Origin: an uncultured Chloroflexota bacterium
Lineage (GTDB): Bacteria; Chloroflexota; Dehalococcoidia; UBA3495
Assembly (NCBI GenBank): GCA_913052545.1
Contig: CAJXEF010000001.1
Span: forward strand, 1-59,266
Length of the DNA: 59,266 nucleotides
Direction of reading: 5' to 3'
Below the pieces are notes generated by a model. That model was not told the origin of the DNA and searched no databases. It saw only the letters and a list, made by a program, of their open reading frames with translations. Position numbers and translations under genes: made by a program. Shown here one piece after another: positions 16,855 to 27,059 of the stretch; the first letter of the stretch is position 1; each line of letters opens with the position of its first letter.

Positions 16855-17056
16855 GTTTGGGTCCTTTTCTATTTATTTTCATTAAATTTCGCGATCAACT
16901 ATGGGGTATTGTTCTAGATATACTAGAATAAGAATTTTCGATTTAATCATAGAGGTTATTATTTTTAAAATAAAGTACGTTTGAATGCTCAAGGATAAAT
17001 TATTAGGATACGCTAAGAATAATATTATTCTCGAAACTGGTACCGTGCCAAATGAG

Positions 17057-18220
17057 TCAGCGCGCTTCTCTAAGAATCCCGTACGTATGCCTGAAGAGAT
17101 TGATCGCATCTTTCAACACGTAGATGAAATTACCTCCGTCGGGCCTGACGTGTTGGAAGGAAAGTAATTCGGTAAACCTGGCATCTAATAATGCTTCAGT
17201 CAATTTGTATGATTCGCTGACGGGTACTAATTTGTCATATCTGTCGTGCAAGATAAACGTTTTAGCCTTCAAGTTGTCTATATGAGCGCTCGGGGAAATA
17301 AAACTCATATCTTCTCTGAAATGTTCAGGGAGAGATTGATATAATTTGGGAGCTTCATCTAAGGTGATCCCTTCTACCAGCCGATTCACTACTTTTTCAG
17401 GGTATGTCAGGTTTTTAAAGTTTGTATCGGCTATTGCTTCGTTTTTTACGTGCCTGCTGTATAGTTTATCCTTGTTTCCTGAATCTTCTAGGGTTTCGAT
17501 AAGTTCGTTTGCGAAAACTTGCATTGTTAGAGTATCGGGCTGCCAGGGAGTGACCTGGTTCTTATGAACCGAAGACCTGCTCGTAATCTGAAAAAATAAA
17601 TCCTTAGCATCGAAATACGGTCCAAATGCGTTAACAAATACAACGTCATTTCGGATTCTGGGATCTGTGGCAGCCACTAGAGCAAATGAGGCACCAATAC
17701 AAAAACCACCTATACCAATCTTTCCACTGTCCACGTAATCAAGAGATTGCAAATGTTGGAATGCCTGAACCAAATTATTGATTTCGTCAAAATCGATATT
17801 TTTTTCTAGTCCCATAGTCGGAGACCAGTGGAACATAGTAACAAACCCTGCTCTGGCCAGAGAGGTGCCTAGATTAACTACATCCGGGTCATCCGGTCCT
17901 GATGCGTTAGCTCCTAGGAATAAAATGATTGCGGCTCGTCTATTCGAATCCGGTATTCTATAAATATCTGCCTCAGCCTGTCTTTGATCTGTCAGGTATG
18001 TTATCTCGTAGCGCGTTGGTTCGGGCGTGAACCAGGATTGAGGTTTTATCCCTAGATCAAGAATTTGGGAGATAAATAAGATAGTGTGAAATGCAGATCG
18101 GGAAGACGGGGTTGTTAAAAGCAGTGATATGATAATCACGGATAGCAACAAAAGAGTGACTAGCCATCTTCTCCGTGTCTTGGGTCCCATTAAGACTAGT
18201 AGTTTGATAACTTTTCTCAT
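17057..18220 (-). CDS. membrane-anchored dienelactone-hydrolase-like alpha/beta hydrolase
   Basis: About 387 residues. A positively charged N-terminus followed by a hydrophobic stretch (about residues 20-35, LVTLLLLSVIIISLLL) forms a signal anchor, so the catalytic domain should be outside the membrane. The hydrolase elbow is GGFCIGAS, a Cys nucleophile as in dienelactone hydrolases; HDRYDKLVP gives the acid and FQHVRP a candidate histidine near the C-terminus. Start 18220 (ATG) is preferred over the upstream in-frame TTG at 18229 because GGA is correctly spaced. Secreted DLH-like proteins of this kind have no assigned substrate. Confidence 0.75.
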   Translation of the reverse strand: MRKVIKLLVLMGPKTRRRWLVTLLLLSVIIISLLLTTPSSRSAFHTILFISQILDLGIKPQSWFTPEPTRYEITYLTDQRQAEADIYRIPDSNRRAAIILFLGANASGPDDPDVVNLGTSLARAGFVTMFHWSPTMGLEKNIDFDEINNLVQAFQHLQSLDYVDSGKIGIGGFCIGASFALVAATDPRIRNDVVFVNAFGPYFDAKDLFFQITSRSSVHKNQVTPWQPDTLTMQVFANELIETLEDSGNKDKLYSRHVKNEAIADTNFKNLTYPEKVVNRLVEGITLDEAPKLYQSLPEHFREDMSFISPSAHIDNLKAKTFILHDRYDKLVPVSESYKLTEALLDARFTELLSFQHVRPDGGNFIYVLKDAINLFRHTYGILREAR

Positions 18221-18437
18221 TAAATCCAAAAGGCTTTAAAGTTCTGATTGTATAAAATAGCAGTGATTATCGTAAGTTAGGTTATAAGAGGAACGATTGA
18301 AGCTTTAATATTAGAATGATCTAGATTATGTCATAAATAATCCATATATAAGTCAGTTATATATTCTGATAACATATGTAAACAATTAAAATTGGTATGG
18401 TCTTCGATTCCGTATTCTAGTCCTATGGAGCAGCAGC

Positions 18438-19607
18438 ATGATTAAATCGTTTTCAGCTCTTTACGCAGGTCATGTACTTGAGGGTGAGGATATAGGTTTT
18501 TCGGGAACGCCACATGATGATAGGTGGTACTCTAACGAACGTCTTATATCGGTGTTTGATATCGCGAAAGATGCTGCTATTTTCATGGATGAACTTGGAT
18601 ATGATGTGTTGTGGATGGCCGAGCATCATTTTCAACGAGAAGGTTATGAATGTATCCCTAATCTGCTGATATTGAGCCAATATCTGTGCCAATTCACGAA
18701 AAGGCTTAAATTTGGCTGCGGGTTTAACATCCTACCTATGTGGCATCCTATAAGGTTGGCCGAAGATTACGCTATGGTGGATATATTGACGGGTGGCAGG
18801 GTAATTTTGGGTGTCGGAAGAGGCTACCATACCCGTGAAGTCGAAACCTTCGGTGCTCCTATGCAAGATCCCGATGCCAATCGTCAATTGTTCGAAGAGC
18901 AATTCGAAATCATGATGAAAGCATTTAAAGAGGACTCTTTTTCTCATAAGGGTAAGAATTATACGATTCCTCCGGAGGTGCCATACCGAGGTTATACACT
19001 TAAAGAGGTAACCTTAGTTCCGAGGCCTGTCCATCCCGTTGAAGTATGGCAACCTGTTGTTTCTGGAAGTGAACGCGGGATGGATTTTATGGCCAAACAC
19101 GGAGTCAAAGGTTTGATACTTGGGACTCATGCCGATTATGTAGATGATTACATGGCAAAATTCCAATCTGCTAACTCAAAATATGGCAGAGATCTGCCCT
19201 TAGGTGGAAATTTAGGATTGGGGATTTGGGCATATCTCGATGATACTGTCGAAAAAGCCGAGAAATCTCTTCAACCCTTATTTGAGGAACATGTCAAATT
19301 TGCGGCTCCATTAGGGATGTTACGTTACACCGATGATCAGATGAAGGAAATTGGTCCCGGAGGCGTTGCCAGGCATATAGCCGCGGGAAACGATTTCCGA
19401 GATGTCTTGAATAAACGAGCATGGTTTGCAGGAGATGCTGACACTACCATCTCTTACTTAAAAGAGATTGAGGAAAAATATCCCGGTGTGGAACAAATCA
19501 TGATCGGCTTTCCTATGGGTGAAACCAAAGCTCAATTTAAAGAACAACTTACACGGTTTGCTAAAGAAGTTATGCCGGCTTTTCAGGGTCAAGCTAAAAA
19601 AATATGA
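18438..19607 (+). CDS. LLM-class flavin-dependent oxidoreductase
   Basis: 389 residues. Family elements are VLWMAEHHFQREGY (about residue 55), KRLKFGCGFNILPMWHP, LTGGRVILGVGRGYHTREV (about 120) and PVEVWQPVVSG. It is longer than the LLM at 14194-15165 and has a PxYRGYTL insertion before the substrate loop, so it is a different subgroup. FMNH2- or F420-dependent oxidation of an organic substrate is expected. GGAG lies nine bases before the ATG. The 208-base AT-rich gap upstream separates it divergently from the membrane-anchored hydrolase. Confidence 0.88.
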   Translation: MIKSFSALYAGHVLEGEDIGFSGTPHDDRWYSNERLISVFDIAKDAAIFMDELGYDVLWMAEHHFQREGYECIPNLLILSQYLCQFTKRLKFGCGFNILPMWHPIRLAEDYAMVDILTGGRVILGVGRGYHTREVETFGAPMQDPDANRQLFEEQFEIMMKAFKEDSFSHKGKNYTIPPEVPYRGYTLKEVTLVPRPVHPVEVWQPVVSGSERGMDFMAKHGVKGLILGTHADYVDDYMAKFQSANSKYGRDLPLGGNLGLGIWAYLDDTVEKAEKSLQPLFEEHVKFAAPLGMLRYTDDQMKEIGPGGVARHIAAGNDFRDVLNKRAWFAGDADTTISYLKEIEEKYPGVEQIMIGFPMGETKAQFKEQLTRFAKEVMPAFQGQAKKI

Positions 19608-19728
19608 ACTGCGCGTGCTGATATGGATCTGATACGGTTATAGAACTATTAACATTATTTTGAAACCAGGAATATGAAATCGGATAACCCTGGATTTAAT
19701 AAACTAACAAAACCGCTATAGTTATAAA

Positions 19729-21639
19729 TTAATCCTTGATAGCTTTAAGGTTATTCAGGGATTCGACTTTGGCAATTGATCTATTTAGTAAAGTTCCCCT
19801 AGCCTCAATTTCAGGTATTAATTTGTTCGCGTCAACCTGAAACTTCTCGTCGGTAGTCCGTACGTAGCTTAATTCTAGGTTGAGCCAGTCTTTTACTTTA
19901 CTGAAATAGATAAGCGAATCTTGATGCATTTCTGTTAAGGATGATGGTGGGTTAAATCCTTGAAGCCTTTGTATCAAATGATTAGCCTCATTGACCAGAT
20001 TAGCTTTGTCAGTAATTCGTTCATTAGGATGCCGGTTTAATTCCATCTCCTCAGCACGTTTGGTGAATAACATTTCGTCTTGGTCAGTAACGTCTTTTAA
20101 ATCAGACACATATTTATTCAAAGCCCTTCGTTCAGGGTACTCCAAGTTTTCCATCCAGTGAGTGAAATTGTCTCGGAATTTGTGGTAACTGATACCGGTT
20201 TCATCCTCGATGGCGTCGAATATATTCACACCTCTAGCTATATTTTTAATGACGCCAGTGGCGGATTTTTCTCCATAGGTATCATTTAAAAATCGAACCG
20301 CCATATAAGCTTCAGAATATTGTAATATTATTTGCTCGGGCTCTGTCTGGTTGTTCCAGCTGCTTTGATTTTCCAGGTTTCTGAGGCCAATCATAACGCC
20401 ATCTAACGCGGCTGATTTGACTACATCAGAAGCGTGGTACATGCGCAACCGGGTTATGTCTGGTCGTACTCCATTTAAATTAAGGGCGTATTCATAGTAT
20501 TGCGCGGAGCCCTCATTTAGCCAGCTAGGGATATCTCTTTTTTGAGATTGCTCTCCTATAATCAGGTGAACATATTCGTGGGTTAACACACGCAATAATT
20601 CTGTACGTAAGAAGTCGGTTCGCATATAAATGCCAGGCCGGTGACCCGTCCTTTTATAAAACCCTGATTCGAAGCCTATAGTTACGTCTGTAGCGGTGGC
20701 TAACTCTTTAAATAAGGCCAGGTTAGACGCTAAGTAAATGTCTGGGATCTTAGTGCTTTGTAAGCCAGTCCGGATATTCATTTGGTCAACCACCCATTTC
20801 AAATGGTATTGTAGGTCAACTACTAGAGAGGTTGGTACCCCAGCTGAATAATATATATTGGAGAAAGAGCCTGAATACTTTCTAAGTTCTATCCCGATAG
20901 TTTCGGGGTCAGAATCGGGCAGATCAATTTGGACTAGGTTGTAATTAGTAACCACTGAGTCGCCTAATAACTCCATTCTAATGCCCCAGATTCCTTCGTG
21001 GTCTAGGGTAGCTATACGAGACCAACGGGCTTCCCCGTTCTTGTCAGCAAAAATCACTCTTCCAGACATAGTTGTACCATCTTGATTGACCAAATTGACT
21101 TCTCTTTCAGGATCTACCCATCTTGATTCGTTACCCATCGGGTCTACAAAGTAAATTTTGAGCCGCTGCCAGGGATTCAATCCTGTCAGCGTGAAGTCAA
21201 TATCTCGCCCAGTTACTGGTTTGGTGGGATTCCAGTTAAGTATTAAAGACCAGGTAGAAGGTATAGTTGTTTCCATTTGCGGAGGAGGTGGAGTAGATGG
21301 CGGATTCCCATGGGATTTGGCAAAATCCTTAGGTGTAGTAGTTGGGAGTATCGGATATGGCGTAGGCGTTGCGGGGATGATCATGGGTGTGGGTGTAGGG
21401 AAGGGGGTCGGGAAGATTACTGGGGTTGATTTTGGAGGAAAAGGTCTCAGTGTCGGTGTGGGTTGAGGCGTCGCTGTTGGTATCGGCGTGATGGTAGGTA
21501 TCAATGACAAAGCGGAGGCGATCTCGTCTTTGATCATGGTCCGAATCTCATTATTAGCAGGGACGCACGATGTATTAACCAACATCAAAATCGAAAATAA
21601 AGGCCATATCCATGCGATATAGGGTTTAAGGGTAAACAT
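19729..21639 (-). CDS. secreted peptidase-MA-like metalloprotease, probable lipoprotein
   Basis: About 636 residues. An N-terminal hydrophobic segment ends in LVNTSC, a marginal lipobox, followed by a Thr/Pro-rich linker (about residues 48-120). A beta-rich domain (about 125-240) precedes the gluzincin-type active site: HEYVH at about 354-358, with the downstream glutamate in LNEGSAQYYEY. A helical C-terminal region follows. The layout suggests a cell-surface zinc protease held away from the membrane by the flexible linker. The start is the ATG at 21639; a GTG directly before it is possible. A second MA-like protease lies at 42518-43966. Confidence 0.8.
   Translation of the reverse strand: MFTLKPYIAWIWPLFSILMLVNTSCVPANNEIRTMIKDEIASALSLIPTITPIPTATPQPTPTLRPFPPKSTPVIFPTPFPTPTPMIIPATPTPYPILPTTTPKDFAKSHGNPPSTPPPPQMETTIPSTWSLILNWNPTKPVTGRDIDFTLTGLNPWQRLKIYFVDPMGNESRWVDPEREVNLVNQDGTTMSGRVIFADKNGEARWSRIATLDHEGIWGIRMELLGDSVVTNYNLVQIDLPDSDPETIGIELRKYSGSFSNIYYSAGVPTSLVVDLQYHLKWVVDQMNIRTGLQSTKIPDIYLASNLALFKELATATDVTIGFESGFYKRTGHRPGIYMRTDFLRTELLRVLTHEYVHLIIGEQSQKRDIPSWLNEGSAQYYEYALNLNGVRPDITRLRMYHASDVVKSAALDGVMIGLRNLENQSSWNNQTEPEQIILQYSEAYMAVRFLNDTYGEKSATGVIKNIARGVNIFDAIEDETGISYHKFRDNFTHWMENLEYPERRALNKYVSDLKDVTDQDEMLFTKRAEEMELNRHPNERITDKANLVNEANHLIQRLQGFNPPSSLTEMHQDSLIYFSKVKDWLNLELSYVRTTDEKFQVDANKLIPEIEARGTLLNRSIAKVESLNNLKAIKD
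21276..21498 (-). repeat. low-complexity Thr/Pro linker-coding tract
   Basis: On the plus strand this stretch is a run of G/T-rich units (such as GGTGTGGG), the complement of repeated Thr-Pro codons in the protease gene. It encodes a TPTPTP-type spacer of about 70 residues, common in extracellular Chloroflexota proteins. Slippage in such repeats could vary linker length between strains. Confidence 0.7.
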
Positions 21640-21678
21640 CACTGATAATATCGTTAGAGGAGTTTAATATAGCTATCA

Positions 21679-22728
21679 TCAATATTCGATTATAGCTCTT
21701 CCGAGAATGTTGCCGGATTTCAAGGAATGACAGGCATCGTTGATTTCGTTTAATTTGTAGCGCTGGGTGACTAGTTTGTCCAACGGGAATTTACCTTCCC
21801 TGTGCCATCGAAGAAACATCGGAAAGTCCTTGTCCGGATATGTTGCACCTAGGCTGCCTCTATATTGGCGTTGTTCAGACACGAACAATCGCGAATTCAG
21901 GGTAATGTCCCAACCAGGTAACCCAATCAAAATTGCAGTCCCACCGTGATTGTCAGCTCCAGGCCCACCGCCTTTTGTAGCTGGCAATATTTGTTCATTG
22001 GTGATTTTGAGGCCGATTGCATCGATAGCAAAATCGACTCCACCATGAGTGATGTCGCGGATTGCTGAGATTGGATCTTCCTGAGATGCATTAACCACGT
22101 GAGTAGCTCCAAATTGTTTGGCAAATTCCAGTTTGTCGTCCTTAAGGTCAACCGCTATGATCGGATAGGCTTCCAAAATTGAAGCCATCCCGACTGCTGA
22201 CAGGCCCACTCCACCAACGCCAAACACCGCAACTGAGTCTCCAGGCCGTGCTTGAGCTGTATTCAAAACTGCGCCGGCTCCAGTTAACACCGCACATCCA
22301 ACCAGGCAGCTGACGTCAGAAGGATCTTCTGGGGATATTGGAACTACGTAGTCTTTATTAACCAATACGTCTTCGCCCCAGGTATAGACGCTACCATGTA
22401 CTAATTGTTCCTGATACGTGACACCGGAAGGTGTTGCTGATGGTCGGCCATTAACTGGTGTCCGAGGCACCCATGTCACTATGACCCGATCTCCTTCTTT
22501 GACGTGATCAACAGATCGTCCTACATGGGATATGACTCCAGTGCCTTCATGTCCAAATACTAAAGGTCTGGGTAATGAACTGTTTTCTATTTGGTGCAAC
22601 TGAGAATGGCAGATACCGCTAGATATCAAATGGACGATTACTTGGTCATCGGAAGGATCAGGGACTTCTAGTTCAGCTATATCTAATAGAGAGTTAGGGT
22701 TTGTCTGTATGGCGGCTATAGTTTTCAA
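21679..22728 (-). CDS. zinc-type alcohol dehydrogenase (MDR) lacking structural-zinc cysteines
   Basis: 349 residues. Catalytic-zinc ligands are visible in SGICHSQLH (Cys about 40), FGHEGTG (His about 60) and CLVGCAVLTG (Cys about 165); the Rossmann motif is GVGGVGL. Where most zinc MDRs have four clustered cysteines (about 90-110), this protein has a Pro/Ser-rich stretch (TWVPRTPVNGRPSA), so the structural zinc is missing. The start is TTG at 22728 with GAGG upstream; no better ATG lies nearby. It probably oxidises an alcohol or reduces an aldehyde with NAD(P). Confidence 0.85.
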   Translation of the reverse strand: MKTIAAIQTNPNSLLDIAELEVPDPSDDQVIVHLISSGICHSQLHQIENSSLPRPLVFGHEGTGVISHVGRSVDHVKEGDRVIVTWVPRTPVNGRPSATPSGVTYQEQLVHGSVYTWGEDVLVNKDYVVPISPEDPSDVSCLVGCAVLTGAGAVLNTAQARPGDSVAVFGVGGVGLSAVGMASILEAYPIIAVDLKDDKLEFAKQFGATHVVNASQEDPISAIRDITHGGVDFAIDAIGLKITNEQILPATKGGGPGADNHGGTAILIGLPGWDITLNSRLFVSEQRQYRGSLGATYPDKDFPMFLRWHREGKFPLDKLVTQRYKLNEINDACHSLKSGNILGRAIIEY

Positions 22729-22749
22729 AATACCTCGCTTTAAAAAAGG

Positions 22750-23766
22750 TTACAGGAACATATTAGAATGGCCTTTCCAGCGTTTGATCAGATTCAACTC
22801 ATCTTGCCGGAATTGGTACCCGTCTGATTGTTCAAACGGGATATTATCTTCATACCAATCAACTACTGACTTAATCCATTGATCAAAAGGGCGGGTAACT
22901 ATACCGAAAGTGTCTTCTGCCTTGGTTAGATCATGTATGTTGTTGAAGGGTCGTCCCATTGGGGGGGAGTATCCTCGAAGATTAGCTTGGTTTCTGATTA
23001 TATTTAACGGTATATATACTGGTGAGAATTCTTTGTCCATACTAGCCCAAATGGAATTACTCCATCGGTTTAGGTCCATTATTTCAGGCATAGCGATGTA
23101 ATAAGTCTGATTTATAGTATTGGGATTGTCCAAGATTCTTATGAAGTTTTTTGCGGCATCCCCACAGTATATGGTACGGAATGACCCGAGAGACTGTGGA
23201 GGTAATATTACTTCTCCTCCATCACGCGCACGTTGGATCCACCACCACATCCTTCCTGTCGGATCCCCTTCTCCCATCACCGCTGGTATGCGAACTATCG
23301 TGTAGGGGATGGAGCAATTTTCATTAATCCATTTCTCGCAGTGGCGTTTACCGATCGCGTATGTGTCCAGGCCAGTGGGGTAACTATAATCTATTGTTGA
23401 CCAATCTACAGAGTCTTCGTTATATGGGCATCGATTTAGGAAATCAACTCCTCCTTCTAAGTAAACCGACCCTGTACTGACCAGAAAATAACGATCTATG
23501 TTACCTTGGAATATATCTATAGCTGACTCTACATCCGCTTTTTTGAATGCTTGTGTGTCTATGACGCAGTGGAATTTTCTACCGTTAAGACTTCGAGCGA
23601 AACTGTTTGTGTCTTCGCGATCACCCGTTATATGCTCGACTTGTGACCACCAATGAGGACGTGACGTCCCTCTAGAAAATATGGTTACGTTGTCTGAACG
23701 CTCAAGAAGTAGCTCTGTTACTATCTTTCCGATGTACCCTGTGCCGCCGATAATTAATACATCCAT
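22750..23766 (-). CDS. NAD-dependent epimerase/dehydratase (extended SDR)
   Basis: 338 residues. The Rossmann motif GGTGYIGK is at residues 6-13; the catalytic YxxxK reads YAIGK in the DTYAIGKRHCEKW segment (about 150). The C-terminal half is divergent from sugar-nucleotide epimerases and closer to the CSP41/isoflavone-reductase-like group. I chose the ATG at 23766, seven bases after AAGGAAG; the upstream in-frame ATG at 23790 would place 8 residues before the usual first beta strand. It shares its direction and short spacing with the MDR downstream. Confidence 0.83.
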   Translation of the reverse strand: MDVLIIGGTGYIGKIVTELLLERSDNVTIFSRGTSRPHWWSQVEHITGDREDTNSFARSLNGRKFHCVIDTQAFKKADVESAIDIFQGNIDRYFLVSTGSVYLEGGVDFLNRCPYNEDSVDWSTIDYSYPTGLDTYAIGKRHCEKWINENCSIPYTIVRIPAVMGEGDPTGRMWWWIQRARDGGEVILPPQSLGSFRTIYCGDAAKNFIRILDNPNTINQTYYIAMPEIMDLNRWSNSIWASMDKEFSPVYIPLNIIRNQANLRGYSPPMGRPFNNIHDLTKAEDTFGIVTRPFDQWIKSVVDWYEDNIPFEQSDGYQFRQDELNLIKRWKGHSNMFL

Positions 23767-23931
23767 TTGGTACTTCCTTGAAATGTGCATTACCTAGTTC
23801 ATAGGACCCTGGCTATGATACTCTTTGTGGCAGCGGTCCAAAAGGTATCATACTCAACTTGTTTTTAGAAATAGCGAGCGTGATAGGCAAAATCCGATCG
23901 GCTAAGCAATTGATCAAGGAGATGTTGAATT

Positions 23932-24882
23932 ATGACTGATAGAGTAATAGGTTTGGCGGTAGGTGGGACCAAGGTCAATGAGGTACAACAATCTATCTAT
24001 AAAGCAGAAGAATATGGTATCCAAGCCGCCTGGATGACCACAGGGGGAGCTAGGTTAGATAGTATGACTATGTTCGCTGCTGCTGCTGGTGGCACCAAAA
24101 ATCTAAAACTAGGGACATCAGTTGTTCCGATTTTCCCAAGACATCCATTGGTAATGGTCCAGCAAGCACAGGTTGTGGCACAACTGGTTCCAGGAAGATT
24201 CAGATTAGGGGTCGGGCCTAGTCACAGACCAACCATGAGAGCCATGGGAATCCAAATGCCTAGCCCGCTTGATAATTTAAGAGAGTACCTGAGGATATTA
24301 AAAGGACTTTTGCAAGACGGAGAAGTCGACCATCAAGGGAATTCCTATCAGGTCAAGGATAAACTAGCCGAACGTGTGAATGTTCCCGTGATGGCCTCAG
24401 CTTTGCAGAGAGGGTCTTTTGAATTATGTGGCGCCGAAGCTGATGGGGCTATTAGTTGGGTCAGCCCCGCTACGTATCTGAGAGATGTAGGGTTGCCAGC
24501 TATGAAGGCTGGGGCAGACCAGGCAGGCAGGCCGGTCCCTCCTTTGATCGCCCATGTACCGGTTTGTGTCCACGATAATGATTCAGAAGTACGAGCGGCT
24601 TTTCGTGAACAGTTTTCTAATTATCCAACCTTACCATTTTATCGCCGTATGTTAATTAGCGCAGGATATCCTGAAGCAGCTGATGCGACATGGAGTGATA
24701 AAATGATAGATGGACTTATAGTACATGGTAGTGAAGACAAAGTTTTAAACGGATTAAACACCATTTTGGACTATGGTGCATCTGAATTACTGGTATCTCC
24801 GATACTCGCAGGTCAGGATAGAGCAGGTTCATTGGATCGGACCCTGAGATTACTCGGGAGAGCTTCAATTGGAAATAATTAG
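23932..24882 (+). CDS. LLM-class F420/FMN-dependent oxidoreductase
   Basis: 316 residues. A compact LLM barrel with GLAVGGTKVNE at the N-terminus, AAWMTTGGARLDS, LKLGTSVVPIFPRHP and PGRFRLGVGPSHRP (about 95). The ending SELLVSPILAG and the overall pattern resemble F420-dependent LLM groups. AAGGAG precedes the ATG by about ten bases. It starts a run of nine plus-strand genes reaching to 32005. Confidence 0.87.
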   Translation: MTDRVIGLAVGGTKVNEVQQSIYKAEEYGIQAAWMTTGGARLDSMTMFAAAAGGTKNLKLGTSVVPIFPRHPLVMVQQAQVVAQLVPGRFRLGVGPSHRPTMRAMGIQMPSPLDNLREYLRILKGLLQDGEVDHQGNSYQVKDKLAERVNVPVMASALQRGSFELCGAEADGAISWVSPATYLRDVGLPAMKAGADQAGRPVPPLIAHVPVCVHDNDSEVRAAFREQFSNYPTLPFYRRMLISAGYPEAADATWSDKMIDGLIVHGSEDKVLNGLNTILDYGASELLVSPILAGQDRAGSLDRTLRLLGRASIGNN

Positions 24883-24956
24883 TACGTTTGAGAGTTCATG
24901 TTAGTAAGTGAGGGCATAGGTAGCTATCAAAACTATATTTATACTAGGTTAGCAAT

Positions 24957-25706
24957 ATGAGACTTGAAAATAAGGTTGCACTGATCAGTGGTGGTGCTCG
25001 TGGGATGGGCGCTGCAGAGTCGAAGCTTTTTGCTCAGGAAGGTTCCAAAGTCGTGATCGCGGATGTCCTAGATGCAGAGGGGCAACGTTTAGAAGCTGAG
25101 ATTAATGAAACAGGTGGCCAAAGTCGGTTTGTTCATCTGGACGTTACAGATCAGCAACAGTGGAATAGTGCGATCGATGAAACGGTTAGTATATTTGGAA
25201 AGATAGATATCCTAGTCAATAATGCGGGGATTTACCGGGTTAACAACATCCTAGATACCACTACAGAGGAATGGGAACAGGTCATGGACATCAACGCTAA
25301 GGGAGTGTTTCTAGGATCTAAGGCGGCTATTCCATATATGAGAAAGAATGGCGGTGGGTCTATCGTAAATATTTCCTCTGTTGCTGGGCTTGTAGGTAAC
25401 CGAATGTCTTCCGCGTACACTGCTTCTAAAGGAGCAGTAAGATTGTTTACTAAATCAACGGCAATTCAATACGCCCGAGACGGAATCAGGGCAAACTCCG
25501 TCCACCCAGGTACCATCGAAAGTCCTATGACAGCACAACTCCTGGAAGATCCTAGTTATAGAGAGGACCGTATGCGGAGGACGCCCATTGGTAGGCTAGG
25601 TAAACCGGAAGACGTTGCCTTTGGTGTCCTGTATTTAGCTTCAGATGAATCGTCTTTTGTTACTGGTGCGGAACTTGTCATCGACGGTGGTAGGACTGCA
25701 GAATAA
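24957..25706 (+). CDS. SDR-family oxidoreductase
   Basis: 249 residues with every classical SDR element: cofactor motif SGGARGMG (about 10-17), an NNAG motif (about 87), the catalytic Ser in ISSVAG, YTASKGAV with Tyr and Lys (about 152/156), and the C-terminal VIDGG. The acidic residue after beta strand 2 (VIADVLD) suggests NAD over NADP. Probably an alcohol or hydroxyacid dehydrogenase; the substrate is unknown. It follows the LLM gene by about 75 bases. Confidence 0.9.
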   Translation: MRLENKVALISGGARGMGAAESKLFAQEGSKVVIADVLDAEGQRLEAEINETGGQSRFVHLDVTDQQQWNSAIDETVSIFGKIDILVNNAGIYRVNNILDTTTEEWEQVMDINAKGVFLGSKAAIPYMRKNGGGSIVNISSVAGLVGNRMSSAYTASKGAVRLFTKSTAIQYARDGIRANSVHPGTIESPMTAQLLEDPSYREDRMRRTPIGRLGKPEDVAFGVLYLASDESSFVTGAELVIDGGRTAE

Positions 25707-25857
25707 CTAACTATCTAAAGAATTATTTCGATTAACGCCACTATCCTTCTGATCCCAATCAAACTTAATATGTACTATGCATCGGTAAATCAGCATAAAC
25801 TACAGATGGATCTGAATTGTTAGCGGGTTTTTTACTCGCCGGGTAAGGATTGATTTC

Positions 25858-27027
25858 ATGGATGTTGGAGAAATCAGGGAGCAAATTCCAGTCTGTCGAA
25901 ATATGACTTATTTAAATACTGGTTGGTCAGGGCCATCCCCTAGGTCAGTAGTTGAGGCGATAAAATCTCGGTTAGATTACGAGATGTTGGAAGGTCCCGC
26001 CAGCCCTGAAGTGAGTGCCAGTGGTCGTGACATTCAGAATAAAACCAGAGAATCTGTTGCTGAGCTTTTAAACGTACGCACCGAAGAAATTTGTTTGACA
26101 AAAAATACGACCGATGGGCTTAATATAGTACTGAACGGTCTACAATGGCACTCCGGTGATGAAATTATAACCTGCAACTTAGAGCACAGTTCTGTTTTGG
26201 TTCCTGCTTTTTATAAACAGCGACAATATGGAGCGGCTTTGAAGATAGTCCAGTTAAAGAGTGATGAGCCTAACGAAATAATACTGGAAAAGATCGAATC
26301 ATCCATCACAAGTAAAACTAAGCTTATATTTTTGAGCCACATTCAATATAGTTCGGGCTTGAAGATGCCTGTTGAGTCTATTCGCAAAGTTTCTAAGGAT
26401 AAGGGCATATTCATGTTATTGGACGGTGCTCAATCGGCCGGGAATATCAAAGTGGATTTGAAAGAAAGTGATTGTGATTTCTATTCGATACCAGGCCAGA
26501 AATGGTTGTTGGGGTCTGAAGGCATCGGAGCTCTTTATATCAAGGATGAATTGATCTCGCAAGTAGAGCCTACTCAGTTGAGTGGTAGAGCGATTTTGGA
26601 ACATGATAACCCTAATGATTTAGCCCCAAACATTAATTCGATTGATAAATTCCTCCTTACGTCAACTAGTAGAGCTTTACAATGTGGCATGAGCCAAGCG
26701 ATATCTTTTGTCAGAGAGATCGGTATAGATAAGATTCATGAAAGAAATGTGAGTTTGGCTTCGCTGCTCAAGATCCGGTTAAGTGAGATACCGGGTGTCA
26801 ATGTATTATCTCCTTTCGATACAAAGCAATCCTCTGGCCTTGTTTGTTTTAATGTGGAAGGGATAGATAATGAATCCCTAGTTTCGTCATTATGGGATAA
26901 AGAACGCATAGTAGTCAGGCGTATTTCTTATCCTCAAGGTGTTAGAGCGTCACTTCATTTCTTTAATACTGCTGATGAAGTTAACCATCTAGTTCAAGCG
27001 GTCCGATCCATAATGTTCCATATCTAG
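25858..27027 (+). CDS. class V aminotransferase-fold PLP enzyme
   Basis: 389 residues of the cysteine desulfurase/isopenicillin-epimerase-like branch. MTYLNTGWSGP opens the fold, CLTKNTTDGLN binds the PLP phosphate, ILLDGAQS-like MLLDGAQSAG carries the PLP-contacting Asp and Gln (about 185), and SIPGQKWLLGSEG holds the Schiff-base lysine (about 220). No conserved desulfurase cysteine loop is evident, so lyase or aminotransferase chemistry is as likely. AAGGA precedes the ATG. It lies between an SDR and a flavin monooxygenase. Confidence 0.85.
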   Translation: MDVGEIREQIPVCRNMTYLNTGWSGPSPRSVVEAIKSRLDYEMLEGPASPEVSASGRDIQNKTRESVAELLNVRTEEICLTKNTTDGLNIVLNGLQWHSGDEIITCNLEHSSVLVPAFYKQRQYGAALKIVQLKSDEPNEIILEKIESSITSKTKLIFLSHIQYSSGLKMPVESIRKVSKDKGIFMLLDGAQSAGNIKVDLKESDCDFYSIPGQKWLLGSEGIGALYIKDELISQVEPTQLSGRAILEHDNPNDLAPNINSIDKFLLTSTSRALQCGMSQAISFVREIGIDKIHERNVSLASLLKIRLSEIPGVNVLSPFDTKQSSGLVCFNVEGIDNESLVSSLWDKERIVVRRISYPQGVRASLHFFNTADEVNHLVQAVRSIMFHI

Positions 27028-27059
27028 TTGACGCATCATGACAGTTTTATAGGATTCAT

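Noticed and set aside
16882..17167. Short frames on both strands between the FAD oxidase and the membrane-anchored hydrolase
   Set aside because: Both overlap the 3' end of the hydrolase gene and show no motif or ribosome binding site.
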